A stretch of DNA of 64,000 nt from Asticcacaulis excentricus CB 48 (GCF_000175215.2 NC_014816.1:1857001-1921000); one strand, 5' to 3'; shown: positions 26,396 to 35,483, counted from the stretch's first letter. Translations and numbers: made by a program. Notes: a model not told the origin generated them from the sequence alone.

Positions 26396-27430
26396 ATGGC
26401 CAAAACCATGAAGGCGGCCGTCGTCCGTCAGTTCGGAAAACCCCTCACCATCGACGAGGTGCCGATGCCGGAACCGGGCGAAGGCTTGATTCAGGTGGCC
26501 ATTCAGGCGTCTGGCGTCTGTCACACCGACCTTCACGCCGCCGAAGGCGACTGGCCGGTGAAGCCCAATCCCCCCTTCATCCCCGGTCACGAAGGCGTCG
26601 GTTACGTTTCGGCGGTGGGCAAGGGCGTGAAGCACGTCAAGGAAGGCGACCGCGTCGGCGTGCCATGGCTGTATACGGCCTGTGGCCATTGCCGTCACTG
26701 TCTGGGTGGATGGGAAACCCTATGCGAATCCCAGCTCAACACCGGCTACTCGGTCAATGGCGGCTTTGCCGAATATGTGGTGGCCGATCCGAACTTCGTC
26801 GGTCACCTGCCCAAAAACATCAGCTTTACGGAAATAGCACCGGTCCTGTGCGCAGGCGTGACCGTCTATAAGGGGCTGAAGGTCACCGACACCAAGCCCG
26901 GCGACTGGGTGGTCATTTCCGGCGTCGGTGGTCTGGGCCACATGGCCGTGCAATATGCCAAGGCCATGGGCCTGAACGTCGCCGCCGTCGATATTGACGA
27001 CGCCAAGCTCGACCTCGCCCTCCGTCTGGGCGCGACCGTGACGGTCAATGCCAAAACGGAAGCCGACCCGGCGGCCTTTATTAAGAAGGCCACCGATGGC
27101 GGCGCTCAAGGCGTTCTCGTTACAGCGGTTTCGACCACCGCCTTCAAGCAGGCGCTCGGCATGGTGTCGCGCGGCGGCACGGTGTCCCTGAACGGTCTGC
27201 CACCGGGGGAATTCCCGCTCGACATCTTCGGTATGGTGCTCAATGGCGTGACTGTACGCGGCTCCATCGTCGGCACGCGCCTCGACCTTCAGGAATCGCT
27301 AGATTTTGCCAGCGACGGCAAGGTCAAGGCGACCATCGCCACCGAAAAGCTGGAAAACATCAATGACATCTTTGCGCGTATGCACAAGGGACAGATCGAA
27401 GGCCGCATCGTGCTCGACATGGCCGACTGA
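26396..27430 (+). CDS. adhP: Zinc-dependent alcohol dehydrogenase (AdhP type)
   Basis: 344 residues, MDR family. The catalytic zinc site is ASGVCHTDLHAAEGDW and FIPGHEGVGYV, the structural zinc site is ACGHCRHCLGGWETLCESQ (four Cys), and the NAD-binding motif is VVISGVGGLGHMAVQYAKAMG followed by AAVDIDDAKLDLA, an acidic residue that favours NAD over NADP. It oxidises primary alcohols to aldehydes or the reverse. The start is set by AGGAG 9 nt before ATG 26396; the frame is open upstream through the ALDH gene and that part is not coding. Confidence 0.95.
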   Translation: MAKTMKAAVVRQFGKPLTIDEVPMPEPGEGLIQVAIQASGVCHTDLHAAEGDWPVKPNPPFIPGHEGVGYVSAVGKGVKHVKEGDRVGVPWLYTACGHCRHCLGGWETLCESQLNTGYSVNGGFAEYVVADPNFVGHLPKNISFTEIAPVLCAGVTVYKGLKVTDTKPGDWVVISGVGGLGHMAVQYAKAMGLNVAAVDIDDAKLDLALRLGATVTVNAKTEADPAAFIKKATDGGAQGVLVTAVSTTAFKQALGMVSRGGTVSLNGLPPGEFPLDIFGMVLNGVTVRGSIVGTRLDLQESLDFASDGKVKATIATEKLENINDIFARMHKGQIEGRIVLDMAD

Positions 27431-27644
27431 TCTCCTGAGCGCCTGTGAGGCACAAGCCGACGCACTGCTCCCTCCCCGGCAGCGCGTTTTTGCGTGCCCG
27501 CGCCCCCCTCCATTGCCTTGAGATCGCTTTAGAAAGTAGCCCCACGTGCGATTAAATGGACGGGAGATGCCGTTCTATTCGGGGACAAAACCAGTCGCCG
27601 AGATGGGACTGAAGCTGGCGTGGTTCAAGCGTTTTATTCAGTAA

Positions 27645-27803
27645 ATGGCTGTGCGACGGGGTCGCGGCGGCTGTTACAACCAGGAGCGCCGCAGCTGGAA
27701 TCGGACCTTTTCGATCTGGCGCGATGGCATGCGCCTAAAGATCACTCCGTTCGAACGCCACACGGCCATCAGCGGCGAAATCAACGGCCCGCAGCCCCTG
27801 TAA
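27645..27803 (+). CDS. Possible 52-residue protein upstream of ssrA
   Basis: ATG 27645 opens a frame of 52 codons ending at TAA 27801-27803. The product is basic and aromatic (RSWNRTFSIWRDGMRLKITP near the middle). The same frame continues upstream across one TAA (27642-27644) to ATG 27567, giving 25 more codons, so the whole could be a single gene broken by a stop. I recognise no family. The rest of 27431-27860 shows no other convincing feature apart from a possible TATATT promoter element at 27849-27854 before the tmRNA. Confidence 0.3.
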   Translation: MAVRRGRGGCYNQERRSWNRTFSIWRDGMRLKITPFERHTAISGEINGPQPL

Positions 27804-27867
27804 CTAAAAATCCCGCGCGCCCTCTTTCGCCGCGCGGCCGAAACGCCTATATTGAAATTGTTCCTCC

Positions 27868-28230
27868 GGGGACTATGGGGATAAACGCCCACGTAATAAG
27901 CGGACTGGACCCGGGTGCGATTCCCGGCGGCTCCACCATTTCCCTCCGTTTACGGAGTTTACATGGGGCCGATCAGCATCGACAGACGTGTAAAGGTGTA
28001 GCCTTCCCTCAGTTTGAGCCTCTGTGATCGGCTCAAAATTATAGTTGCGAACGATAACTTCGCTTCGGATCAAGCTCTTGCTGCGTAATGCGGCGGATCT
28101 AATCCACCTAAACTCCTAGGGTTTAAGCTCCCTAGGCGGGGCCCGCTGGACGCCTGGCAACAGAAGTCCAGCACTTCCCGAACATTTCCAGGGCCTGGCA
28201 ACAGGACTTAGCCACCTACCCTCTCCAAAG
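27868..28230 (+). ncRNA. ssrA: Circularly permuted two-piece tmRNA
   Basis: Rescues stalled ribosomes. The acceptor piece comes first and ends CGGCTCCACCA (CCA at 27936-27938), with a T-arm CCGGG-TGCGATT-CCCGG at 27910-27926. A 26-nt intervening segment with hairpin CTCCG-TTTA-CGGAG follows. The coding piece begins at 27965 with GGGGCCG, which pairs over seven positions with CGGCTCC of the acceptor end. ACGTG of the coding piece can pair with CACGT of the acceptor piece. The tag frame at 28047-28088 encodes ANDNFASDQALAA then TAA. Outer boundaries are approximate; two GCCTGGCAACAG-type stems lie in the 3' part. Confidence 0.92.
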
Positions 28231-28343
28231 CCATCACAAGTCGGGGAAATCTGGCTCCTGCGGGCATTTTGCTGTTTTGTTTCAGCCGCACCGTGTTAAG
28301 TCTGGAGCAGACTCATTCCCCCAATGCAGGTGCCCCGCCCGAC

Positions 28344-28859
28344 ATGACCGATACGCCGTCCGTCATTGACCACATGGATTATGCGACCCTGACCCAGAAC
28401 GCGCTGCGCGGTGTGATCCGCGAAGCCCTGATCAAGGCGTCGCATCCGCACGGCCTGCCCGGAGACCACCATTTCTACGTCACCTTCCTGACGCGCGCCG
28501 AAGGCGTGACCATCCCTGACGACCTGCTGAAGCGCTATCCGCGTGACATTACAATTGTGCTGCAACACCAGTATCGCGAACTGAAGGTCGATGGTGACCG
28601 CATCAGCGTGACCCTCAGCTTTGGCGGCGTGCCCAAGGTGCTGCGCTTCCCACTGTCGGCCATCACCCGCTTCTATGACCCAAGCGTGCAGTTTATCCTC
28701 GAATTCGACGTCGAGGAGCCTCTGGAGGCAAATGACGATGAGGGCCTGATCGCGGAGCCCGCCGCGGCAACCGATGAGGGCAAACCGGCCGATCCCGACA
28801 CGCCGCCCCCCGATACGGGCCCCAAGGTCGTCTCGCTCGATCAGTTTCGCAAAAAATAG
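28344..28859 (+). CDS. sspB: SspB, ClpXP adaptor for ssrA-tagged proteins
   Basis: 171 residues of the alphaproteobacterial SspB type. IDHMDYATLTQNALRGVIREAL is the N-terminal dimer helix, HFYVTFLTRAEGVTIPDDLLKRYP and ITIVLQHQYREL form the tag-binding fold, followed by FGGVPKVLRFPLSAITRFYDPSV. A long acidic/Pro linker leads to the C-terminal ClpX-binding tail VVSLDQFRKK. It delivers tmRNA-tagged proteins to ClpXP and sits directly after ssrA. I chose ATG 28344 because conserved sequence begins there; the upstream extension to 28269 is not family-like. Confidence 0.93.
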   Translation: MTDTPSVIDHMDYATLTQNALRGVIREALIKASHPHGLPGDHHFYVTFLTRAEGVTIPDDLLKRYPRDITIVLQHQYRELKVDGDRISVTLSFGGVPKVLRFPLSAITRFYDPSVQFILEFDVEEPLEANDDEGLIAEPAAATDEGKPADPDTPPPDTGPKVVSLDQFRKK

Positions 28860-28885
28860 CCTCCGCATTCGCAGGGTTTCGCCAA

Positions 28886-31051
28886 ATGCGCCGACCGTCT
28901 GCCCGCTTGATAGCCCTGCTCAGCACCGGGTGCCTCGTTCTGGGGCTGAGCCTGCCGGCGATGGCGGCCACGCCGGTGCCGCCTGTTGAAGCCCCCCCCG
29001 TCGAAGCCGCGCCGCCGCAGGCAAGCTCTGCCCCGAACCCGATACCGCGACTTGCGCGGGCGGCCCCACGTCGTGCGGCGCCTGTAGCCGAAGTGACCGA
29101 ACCCTCTCCCGTCAATCGTCCGGTCAGCCCGGAAGACATCGAATCATTTACCGACGCTACCGTCTCGGCCCTGATGCAGCGCGACCATGTGCTGGGGGTC
29201 ACTGTCGCCGTAGTGCAGGGCGCCACGCCGCTGCTTATCAAGGGCTATGGCTATGACCGTCTGACTCCGCGTCGGCCAGTCGATGCCCGCACCAGCCTGT
29301 TCCGCATCGGCTCGATCACCAAGACCTTTACCTGGATCGCCGTACGGCAGGAGATTGAGGCCGGGCGTATCCAGCTCAATGGACCCGTCGCCGCCTATCT
29401 TCCCGAAGATATCTTTGCCAAGGACCGGCGGTTCAAGCCCATCCGCATGCGCGACCTGATGGCCCATACAGCGGGGTTTGAGGACACCTCTCTGGGCCAC
29501 CTCTTCCGGCTAGAAGACGAGCGCATTGAATCGACCGACACCTATTTCCGCCGTCATGCGCCGCAGCGCCTGCGCGAACCGGGCAGCTTTGCGACCTATT
29601 CCAACTATGGGGCAGCGTTAGCCGCCCGCGCGGCCGCCCGCACAGCTGAGGCGAAGGATGTGCCCACCCTGATGGAGGCGCGGATTTTTCGGCCGCTGGG
29701 TCTCGCCTCGACCACCCTGCGCGAACCCTACGATCCGGCGCTGATCCACCCCAATGCCGCCGCCGAAGGCCTGCCTGCGCCTATGCCGGGGGGCCTTTCT
29801 GATCGCCTGTCGCAGGGCTTCATCTGGGATGGGGCCACCTTCCGGGCGCAGCCCTTCGACCACGCCCTGCCCATGGCCGGGGCGCTGGGGGCTTCGACTA
29901 CGGCTGCGGACATGGCGCGTTATATGTCGCTGCTGCTGGGCAATGGCAGCTTCGACGGCGTGACCCTGTTCGGCCCAGCCTCGGCTCAGGCCTTCCGCTC
30001 GCCGCTCTTGACCATGCCCAAGGGCTATAATGGCTGGGCGTCCGGCATGCGTATCGGGGAGACGGCGCATGGGTTGAAGATCTATGGTCACACGGGCGCA
30101 ACCTTGTGGTTCAACGCCAATATAATTTTGGTGCCCGAACGCAATTTGGGTATCTTCATCGCCGCCAACACCGAAACCGGCGACACGCTGACGCGCGCCT
30201 ATCCCGAACTACTGATCCAGCACGTGGAAGGTAGCGTGACACCGGCCCCGCGTCAGCCGCCTCAGACTTATGCCGCCGATCGCGCCTATTTTGACTCCTT
30301 GCGCGGGGCATATGTTTCGACGCGGCGTGCCTATGGCGGGCTGGAAGGGGCGGTGACGCGACTGATAAACACAGTGGAAGTCGATGCCGATGCACAGGGC
30401 CGCCTGATCGTCTCCGCGCCCGACGGATCCTCGGCCTACGTCGCGGCGGCCGCGCGTGGCTTCTTCATCCCGCAGGAGGCGAACCCGCTGGGGCCACAGA
30501 TTGGCAGTGACGGCCTGCATTTCCTGTTTAGACCGGAGGGCGGCCGCGCCACCGCCTTTGAAACCAGCGCCAATATGGCGCGTTATGAGCGCGTCGGCTG
30601 GGCACACCGACCTTCGACTTTATATAATCTGACGGCGCTCATGCTGGGTTCGTGTGTTCTCGTGCTGATGGGGCTCAGCCGCGTGGGTCAGCGCGATCAC
30701 CCAACCGAGGCGCAGGTCGCCGCGACATGGATTTCCTACGCTACTGCGGCCGTGTGGATACTCGCCATCGCCCTGTTCAACACCTGGCGTCAAGGCCTGA
30801 GCGGCGATCCCAGCGCCTTGTTCACCCATTGGCCCAGCGGTCAGTTGCAGATGGCGTCGTGGCTGGCGGTTCTGGCCTCTTTGGCCACCCTGTTTCAGCT
30901 CGGCAGCCTCTACCGCGTCTATGAAGAGGCCCATTATCACGCCGACGGCTGGGCTATGTGGCAAAAAGCGGCGCATACGGCGCTCAATATCGGCTGGCTG
31001 TGCTATGCTATCCTGCTTATGAGTTGGGGAGCACTCACGCCGTGGGGCTAA
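28886..31051 (+). CDS. Serine hydrolase (beta-lactamase/PBP4 family) with C-terminal membrane part
   Basis: 721 residues. A signal peptide ends LPAMAA, followed by a Pro/Ala-rich linker to about residue 85. The penicillin-binding fold has the SxxK nucleophile in FRIGSITKTFTW (Ser near residue 143), the YxN motif YSNYGAALAA and the KTG equivalent YGHTGATLWF. After the hydrolase come a lipocalin-like region and, from about residue 580, three or four membrane helices. The architecture suggests a D-amino-acid peptidase or esterase anchored in the envelope, rather than a resistance beta-lactamase. Confidence 0.85.
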   Translation: MRRPSARLIALLSTGCLVLGLSLPAMAATPVPPVEAPPVEAAPPQASSAPNPIPRLARAAPRRAAPVAEVTEPSPVNRPVSPEDIESFTDATVSALMQRDHVLGVTVAVVQGATPLLIKGYGYDRLTPRRPVDARTSLFRIGSITKTFTWIAVRQEIEAGRIQLNGPVAAYLPEDIFAKDRRFKPIRMRDLMAHTAGFEDTSLGHLFRLEDERIESTDTYFRRHAPQRLREPGSFATYSNYGAALAARAAARTAEAKDVPTLMEARIFRPLGLASTTLREPYDPALIHPNAAAEGLPAPMPGGLSDRLSQGFIWDGATFRAQPFDHALPMAGALGASTTAADMARYMSLLLGNGSFDGVTLFGPASAQAFRSPLLTMPKGYNGWASGMRIGETAHGLKIYGHTGATLWFNANIILVPERNLGIFIAANTETGDTLTRAYPELLIQHVEGSVTPAPRQPPQTYAADRAYFDSLRGAYVSTRRAYGGLEGAVTRLINTVEVDADAQGRLIVSAPDGSSAYVAAAARGFFIPQEANPLGPQIGSDGLHFLFRPEGGRATAFETSANMARYERVGWAHRPSTLYNLTALMLGSCVLVLMGLSRVGQRDHPTEAQVAATWISYATAAVWILAIALFNTWRQGLSGDPSALFTHWPSGQLQMASWLAVLASLATLFQLGSLYRVYEEAHYHADGWAMWQKAAHTALNIGWLCYAILLMSWGALTPWG

Positions 31052-31061
31052 ACCCGCCCCC

Positions 31062-31415
31062 CTACGGCTTTAGTGCATAGACGCGGATATGGATTTGCTC
31101 GCGCTCGCCTTCGAAGCGTTCGACCAGCAGCCGCGCCACCTGACTGTCGTCGTGGAAGACAAACCCCTTGATGGCATCAAGCAGCGCCTTAGCGAGGTTA
31201 TCAAGGTCCATCCACGGCGGATCACCAACGTGCTCCATGCGGATTTCCACCGCGTAGTCGCCCCAGGCCGGCCGCGCCCCCCGCCACTCCTTACGGAAAA
31301 ACTCATAGACCAGCGGCTTGTAATATTTGGCCTGTGTGGTCAGCCCGTCAATGAAGAGTTCGATCCCCTCATCGGTTTCGCGCGCCCGCACCTTGCCGAA
31401 GGTGGTCCATGTCAC
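31062..31415 (-). CDS. RusA-family Holliday-junction resolvase-like protein
   Basis: 117 residues. The diagnostic stretch is DPPWMDLDNLAKALLDAIKGFVFHDDSQVARL, where the spaced Asp residues correspond to the metal-binding acidic residues of RusA nucleases. RusA enzymes cut Holliday junctions and are usually phage-borne; this one is chromosomal and overlaps the cyclophilin stop by four bases in a unit headed by uvrD. Its C-terminal half otherwise looks RusA-like (ERFEGEREQIHIRVYAL). Activity is not proven by sequence. Confidence 0.82.
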   Translation of the reverse strand: MTWTTFGKVRARETDEGIELFIDGLTTQAKYYKPLVYEFFRKEWRGARPAWGDYAVEIRMEHVGDPPWMDLDNLAKALLDAIKGFVFHDDSQVARLLVERFEGEREQIHIRVYALKP

Positions 31416-32236
31416 GGCACAGTCCTCACCGGCACCGTAATATCGCAGACTGAAAAATCTGCACCTTTTTCAGCCCGTTTCGCCTTGACCAGCGCCGCAA
31501 AGGCCGCGCCGGTGATGTTCATGATCTCCAATTTCGGACGCTCAGCCGCGGGCATATCGGCCAGCAACCGCACATGATTCATCGCGTCGGGTTGAGCCGA
31601 GGGTTCGCCCACCTTCAGGGCCGCCAGAGCATCGAAGCCCGACACGACCCGGCCCACGACCGTATAGTCGCGGTCAAGTCGCGTGACCGTATCACGCATC
31701 AGATAAAGCTCGCTATTGGCCGAGTCAGTGGCTTCGCCTCGCCCCATGCCCAGCACGCCACGGCAGTGCGTCCCCCAGGCTCGCACAGCAAGGCTCCCAT
31801 CGCTGGCGGGCGGTATATGCCGGTCGGTCATCGCCACATAGGGCACGGCACCCATAAAGCCGGTCGTTGCCCCGTCCGGTTGCGCCACCACTGTGTGCGG
31901 CACCGAGTCGCTCAGCCTGAACACTGCCTCCAACGGTAGGTCCGGCAGGGCGCTGCGACCACCGTCCTTGTTGTCAGGATTGCCGGTCTGAGCCACAAAA
32001 TGATCGATCACGCGATGAAACAGCAGGCCGTTATAAAACCCCTGCCGCGTCAACTGTTTGATGCGCGCCACACCCTGCGGCGCCATTTGCGGGCTAAGGG
32101 CGATGATCACCCGCCCCTGCGTCGTCTCCAGGATCAGCGTATTGTCGGCATCAAGCGGCGTCCAGTCCTGCGCGACCGCTGTCGTCGCCAGCAACGCCAA
32201 TACCGCAATGACTCCCGCCCCCCAAGCTTTCATCAC
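31412..32236 (-). CDS. Exported cyclophilin-type peptidyl-prolyl isomerase
   Basis: 274 residues with a signal peptide ending ATTAVAQ. The cyclophilin core begins at NTLILETTQGRVIIALSPQMAP and has the active-site motif LLFHRVIDHFVAQTGNP, then GVLGMGRGEATDSANSELYL and YTVVGRVVSGFDAL. It lacks the WL-type cyclosporin-binding motif of eukaryotic forms. It assists folding of periplasmic proteins. Its ATG overlaps the uvrD stop by four bases. Confidence 0.92.
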   Translation of the reverse strand: MMKAWGAGVIAVLALLATTAVAQDWTPLDADNTLILETTQGRVIIALSPQMAPQGVARIKQLTRQGFYNGLLFHRVIDHFVAQTGNPDNKDGGRSALPDLPLEAVFRLSDSVPHTVVAQPDGATTGFMGAVPYVAMTDRHIPPASDGSLAVRAWGTHCRGVLGMGRGEATDSANSELYLMRDTVTRLDRDYTVVGRVVSGFDALAALKVGEPSAQPDAMNHVRLLADMPAAERPKLEIMNITGAAFAALVKAKRAEKGADFSVCDITVPVRTVP

Positions 32237-34551
32237 GCCTTCTCCACGAAGCTGTCGATGACCTTCTTCTCACCCGAGATGTCGAAATTGACCACCAGCT
32301 TGTTGCCCTCGGTTTCGACCACATGGCCATAGCCGAACTTGCTGTGGAAGACGCGGGCGCCAACAGTAAGGCCCTTGGAGGGTTGCGGCTTGGCGACAGG
32401 TTGGCGGTGCGGTTGCGGTTTTTTCTCGAGCCGACTCATATCGACGCCGGACAGTCGCTCGCTGAAGCGGCCCTCGGCTTTCGCTTCGCTCTTCGTGTGG
32501 TTAGGCTGATAACCCGCACGGTCCCAGCGGCTTTCTTGCGACTGCCAGCCGGCCTGATTATAGCCGGTCTGCGATGTCGCCTCGACGTGGTCGATGGGCA
32601 TTTCGTCGATAAAACGCGACGGAATCTGGCTGGTCCAGCGGCCAAAAACCTGGCGATTGGCGACAAAACTGACCCGAGCAATCTCACGCGCCCGCGTCAG
32701 CCCGACATAGGCCAGCCTCCGCTCCTCTTCCAGCCCTTTCAGGCCGTTTTCGTCCATCGAACGCTGCGACGGAAAAACGCCCTCTTCCCAACCCGGCAGG
32801 AAGACCACCGGGAACTCCAGCCCCTTGGCGGCGTGCAGGGTCGAGATACGCACGCTGTTTTCGCCATTGTCACGCTCCAGATCCATGACCAGCGACACAT
32901 GCTCCAGATAGGCTTCGAGATTTTCGAAGTCCTGCATGGCGTTCATCATTTCCTTGAGGTTGTCGATGCGCGTCCCGCCCGACGTCTTGTCAGCGCGCTG
33001 CATGTCGTAATAACCGCTTTCAGTAAGTACCATATCCAGCAGGGCGTCGTGCGATGTGCTTTTCAGCGCCGCAACCCAGCGGTCGTAATCGCGCAGGAAG
33101 CCGATCAGCGGCGTTTTGGCCCGCGCAGGCAGTTCATCGGTCTGCACCAGATCGCGCACCGCGGCCATAACGCTTTGCCCGGCCAGCCGCGCCTGCATCA
33201 ACAGCTTCTGCACCGTGGCGTCACCTATGCCGCGCTTGGGCACATTGACAATGCGCTCAAAGGCCAGATCATCGTCTTCCGACTGGATCAGGCGCAGATA
33301 GGCGATGGCGTCGCGGATTTCCGCCCGCTCAAAGAAGCGCGGGCCGCCCACCACGACATAGGGAATTTGCAGCATCAAAAAGCGTTCTTCAAAAGCTCGC
33401 ATTTGGAACGAGGCGCGTACCAGAACAGCCATGTCCGAATAGGCACGGCCCTCCCTTTTTAGGCGCTCGATATCCTCAGCGACGCCCTGCGCCTCCGCGG
33501 CACCGTCCCACAGGCCCTGCACACGTACCTTTTCGCCCCCCTGCTGATCGGTGAACAGGGTCTTGCCCAGACGCGCGCTATTGGCGCGGATCAGGCCCGA
33601 CGCAGCCGACAGGATATGCTGGGTCGAGCGGTAGTTGCGCTCCAGCCGGATCACCTTGGCGCCCGGATAGTCGCGTTCGAACTTGAGGATGTTATCGACC
33701 TCAGCCCCGCGCCAGCCGTATATAGACTGATCATCATCCCCCACGCAGCAGAGGTTACGATTGGCATTGGTGAGAATTCGCAGCCACAGATACTGCGCGA
33801 TATTGGTGTCCTGATACTCGTCCACCAGCACGTACTTGAAGCGGCGGTGATAGTGTTCGAGGATGTCCGTATGCTCGCTGAAGATTTTCAGCGTGTGCAG
33901 CAAAAGGTCGCCAAAATCGCAGGCGTTCAATACCCGCAGGCGTTCCTGATATTCGGCGTAGAGTTCCGGCCCCTTGTTGAAGGCGAACTGTGCGCCTTCG
34001 TCGGCGGACATCTTCGCCACCTTGTCCGGCGTCAGCCCTTTGTTTTTCCATTGGTCAACAAAATGAGCCATCAGCTTGGGCGGGAACCGCTTTGTGTCGA
34101 TGCGCCGCGCCTCCATGATCTGCTTGAGAAGGCGGGTCTGATCGTCGTCGTCAATGATGTTGAAGCTCGACTTCAGCCCCACCAGCTCGGCATGACGGCG
34201 CAGCATCTGCGCAGCAATCGAGTGGAAGGTGCCGAGATTAGACAAACCTTCCGCCGATGGCCCCACCAGCCGCGTCGTGCGCTCGCGCATCTCGCGTGCC
34301 GCCTTGTTAGTGAAGGTAACGCATAGGATTTCCCACGGCCTGGCCAGCCCCTGCGCCAGTATGTGAGCGATGCGCGTGGTCAAAACGCGCGTCTTGCCCG
34401 TACCTGCTCCGGCCAGAACGAGCACCGGCCCCTCGGTCGAACGCACGGCGTCGGCCTGTTCAGGATTGAGACCTTTGAAAAAATCGCTGCTGAAGGAGGC
34501 CCCGTTGACCGAGGCCCGCTGACTGATAGGGATGGAAACGTCTTCGTTCAT
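32233..34551 (-). CDS. uvrD: UvrD/PcrA-type DNA helicase
   Basis: 772-residue superfamily 1A 3'-5' helicase for excision and mismatch repair. Walker A is LVLAGAGTGKTRVL, then VTFTNKAAREM, the Walker B DEYQDTN, CVGDDDQSIYGWRGA, LERNYRST, STLHAAKGLEFPVVFLPGWEEG and YVGLTRAREIARVSF. The C-terminus has a tudor-like domain (VFHSKFGYGHVVETEGNKLVVNFD) seen in UvrD/PcrA. ATG 34551 is the likely start since MNEDVS follows; the frame extends to 34587. It heads a unit with the cyclophilin and RusA-like genes. Confidence 0.95.
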   Translation of the reverse strand: MNEDVSIPISQRASVNGASFSSDFFKGLNPEQADAVRSTEGPVLVLAGAGTGKTRVLTTRIAHILAQGLARPWEILCVTFTNKAAREMRERTTRLVGPSAEGLSNLGTFHSIAAQMLRRHAELVGLKSSFNIIDDDDQTRLLKQIMEARRIDTKRFPPKLMAHFVDQWKNKGLTPDKVAKMSADEGAQFAFNKGPELYAEYQERLRVLNACDFGDLLLHTLKIFSEHTDILEHYHRRFKYVLVDEYQDTNIAQYLWLRILTNANRNLCCVGDDDQSIYGWRGAEVDNILKFERDYPGAKVIRLERNYRSTQHILSAASGLIRANSARLGKTLFTDQQGGEKVRVQGLWDGAAEAQGVAEDIERLKREGRAYSDMAVLVRASFQMRAFEERFLMLQIPYVVVGGPRFFERAEIRDAIAYLRLIQSEDDDLAFERIVNVPKRGIGDATVQKLLMQARLAGQSVMAAVRDLVQTDELPARAKTPLIGFLRDYDRWVAALKSTSHDALLDMVLTESGYYDMQRADKTSGGTRIDNLKEMMNAMQDFENLEAYLEHVSLVMDLERDNGENSVRISTLHAAKGLEFPVVFLPGWEEGVFPSQRSMDENGLKGLEEERRLAYVGLTRAREIARVSFVANRQVFGRWTSQIPSRFIDEMPIDHVEATSQTGYNQAGWQSQESRWDRAGYQPNHTKSEAKAEGRFSERLSGVDMSRLEKKPQPHRQPVAKPQPSKGLTVGARVFHSKFGYGHVVETEGNKLVVNFDISGEKKVIDSFVEKA

Positions 34552-34634
34552 GCCGCCCAGTCTAGCCCGTTCGCCGGACGGAACCAAACGGAAACATCAC
34601 ACTTCAAAGCTTATGCACAGCCCCGCCCCGCCCC

Positions 34635-34883
34635 TCAGACGCCCTCCGGCTTGCGTTTCTTGCTGCCGCCTGCCTTCTGCTGCACGAAGGCTAGGGCCGA
34701 CAGACGGCAGAAGGAGGCGAGCAGGCTTTCGCCGCGCTTCGTATCCAGCTCGGCGATCAGCGCCGCCAGACTGATTCGGCGCTCTTTGGCCATCGTCTCC
34801 AGCACCACCCAGAACTCCGGCTCCAACGCAACAGAAGTCGCGTGTCCGGCAAGATTAACCGATCTCTTTCTTAAACCCGGCAT
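34635..34883 (-). CDS. Ribbon-helix-helix domain protein
   Basis: 82 residues from ATG 34883, fixed by AGGAGGG just upstream. KRSVNLAGHATSVALEPEFWVVLETMAKERRISLAALIAELD is the RHH fold common in alphaproteobacteria, usually annotated as a DUF-type RHH protein. Such proteins are commonly found next to DUF4169 genes, as here (35074-35271, same strand). DNA binding is likely by fold; target genes are unknown. Confidence 0.85.
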   Translation of the reverse strand: MPGLRKRSVNLAGHATSVALEPEFWVVLETMAKERRISLAALIAELDTKRGESLLASFCRLSALAFVQQKAGGSKKRKPEGV

Positions 34884-35073
34884 AGTGTCCCTCCTGTCCA
34901 GGCAACGCTTTGCAGCATCAACACGCCCCCGGCGACGCTGCACTCTTTGTGAATTCAATGGACGACATCGGTATAAACCCAACAATTCTGGTTTATTATT
35001 GTGGTAATATTAAACCGCTACATCCTTGGTCGTGAAAATACCATGTAAACTCTTGTCATCTTACATAAAAACG

Positions 35074-35271
35074 TCAACTGTTTTCGGAATTATCCACATC
35101 CTTACGTTTCTGTCCGTCAAACAGCCGCAGGCGACGCGCCTCGTCCTCACGCGCCGCACGGCGCACATGACCGGGCAGCCCGAAAGTGACCCGGTTCTGA
35201 GCGGCCTGCGCCTTGTCGCGCTCGCGCTGCCGCGTCTTGCGTGCCTTGTTCAGATTGATCACGTCACTCAT
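35074..35271 (-). CDS. DUF4169 family protein
   Basis: 65 residues, highly charged. MSDVINLNKARKTRQRERDKAQAAQNRVTFG is the DUF4169 signature, and the last third is basic with RRAAREDEARRLRLFDGQKRK. It is probably a small soluble protein of unknown role that pairs with the RHH protein gene about 190 bp downstream. The spacing region (34884-35073) is AT-rich and holds no other evident gene. Confidence 0.85.
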   Translation of the reverse strand: MSDVINLNKARKTRQRERDKAQAAQNRVTFGLPGHVRRAAREDEARRLRLFDGQKRKDVDNSENS

Positions 35272-35483
35272 GAATTTAACTCAGGTCTTACTCTGGACCG
35301 CAAACTCCAGACCGATGCATTTTTTAAACGCAGCGTCAACAATCGTTCATTATACAACGCTGTCGTTGCAAATAAAAGAAAATTAAGCTGCGCTCGAAAC
35401 TAAAGCCTTTATGATTTTCATCAAAACACCGTTACGCCAAAAGCGCAACCCGTCGTTTTATTCTCATTTTCCGGAAACAACGC

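Noticed and set aside
27905..27938. Ordinary tRNA gene suggested by a T-arm and CCA end
   Set aside because: There is no anticodon arm or 5' acceptor half upstream. The 5' half (GGGGCCG) lies downstream, as expected for a permuted tmRNA.
32323..33462. Plus-strand 379-codon frame inside uvrD
   Set aside because: It is the antisense of clear UvrD motifs; the product has no recognisable domain.
34565..34590. LexA box upstream of uvrD
   Set aside because: The best match is GAAC-N7-AAAC, one mismatch in a core word, and I cannot separate it from chance.
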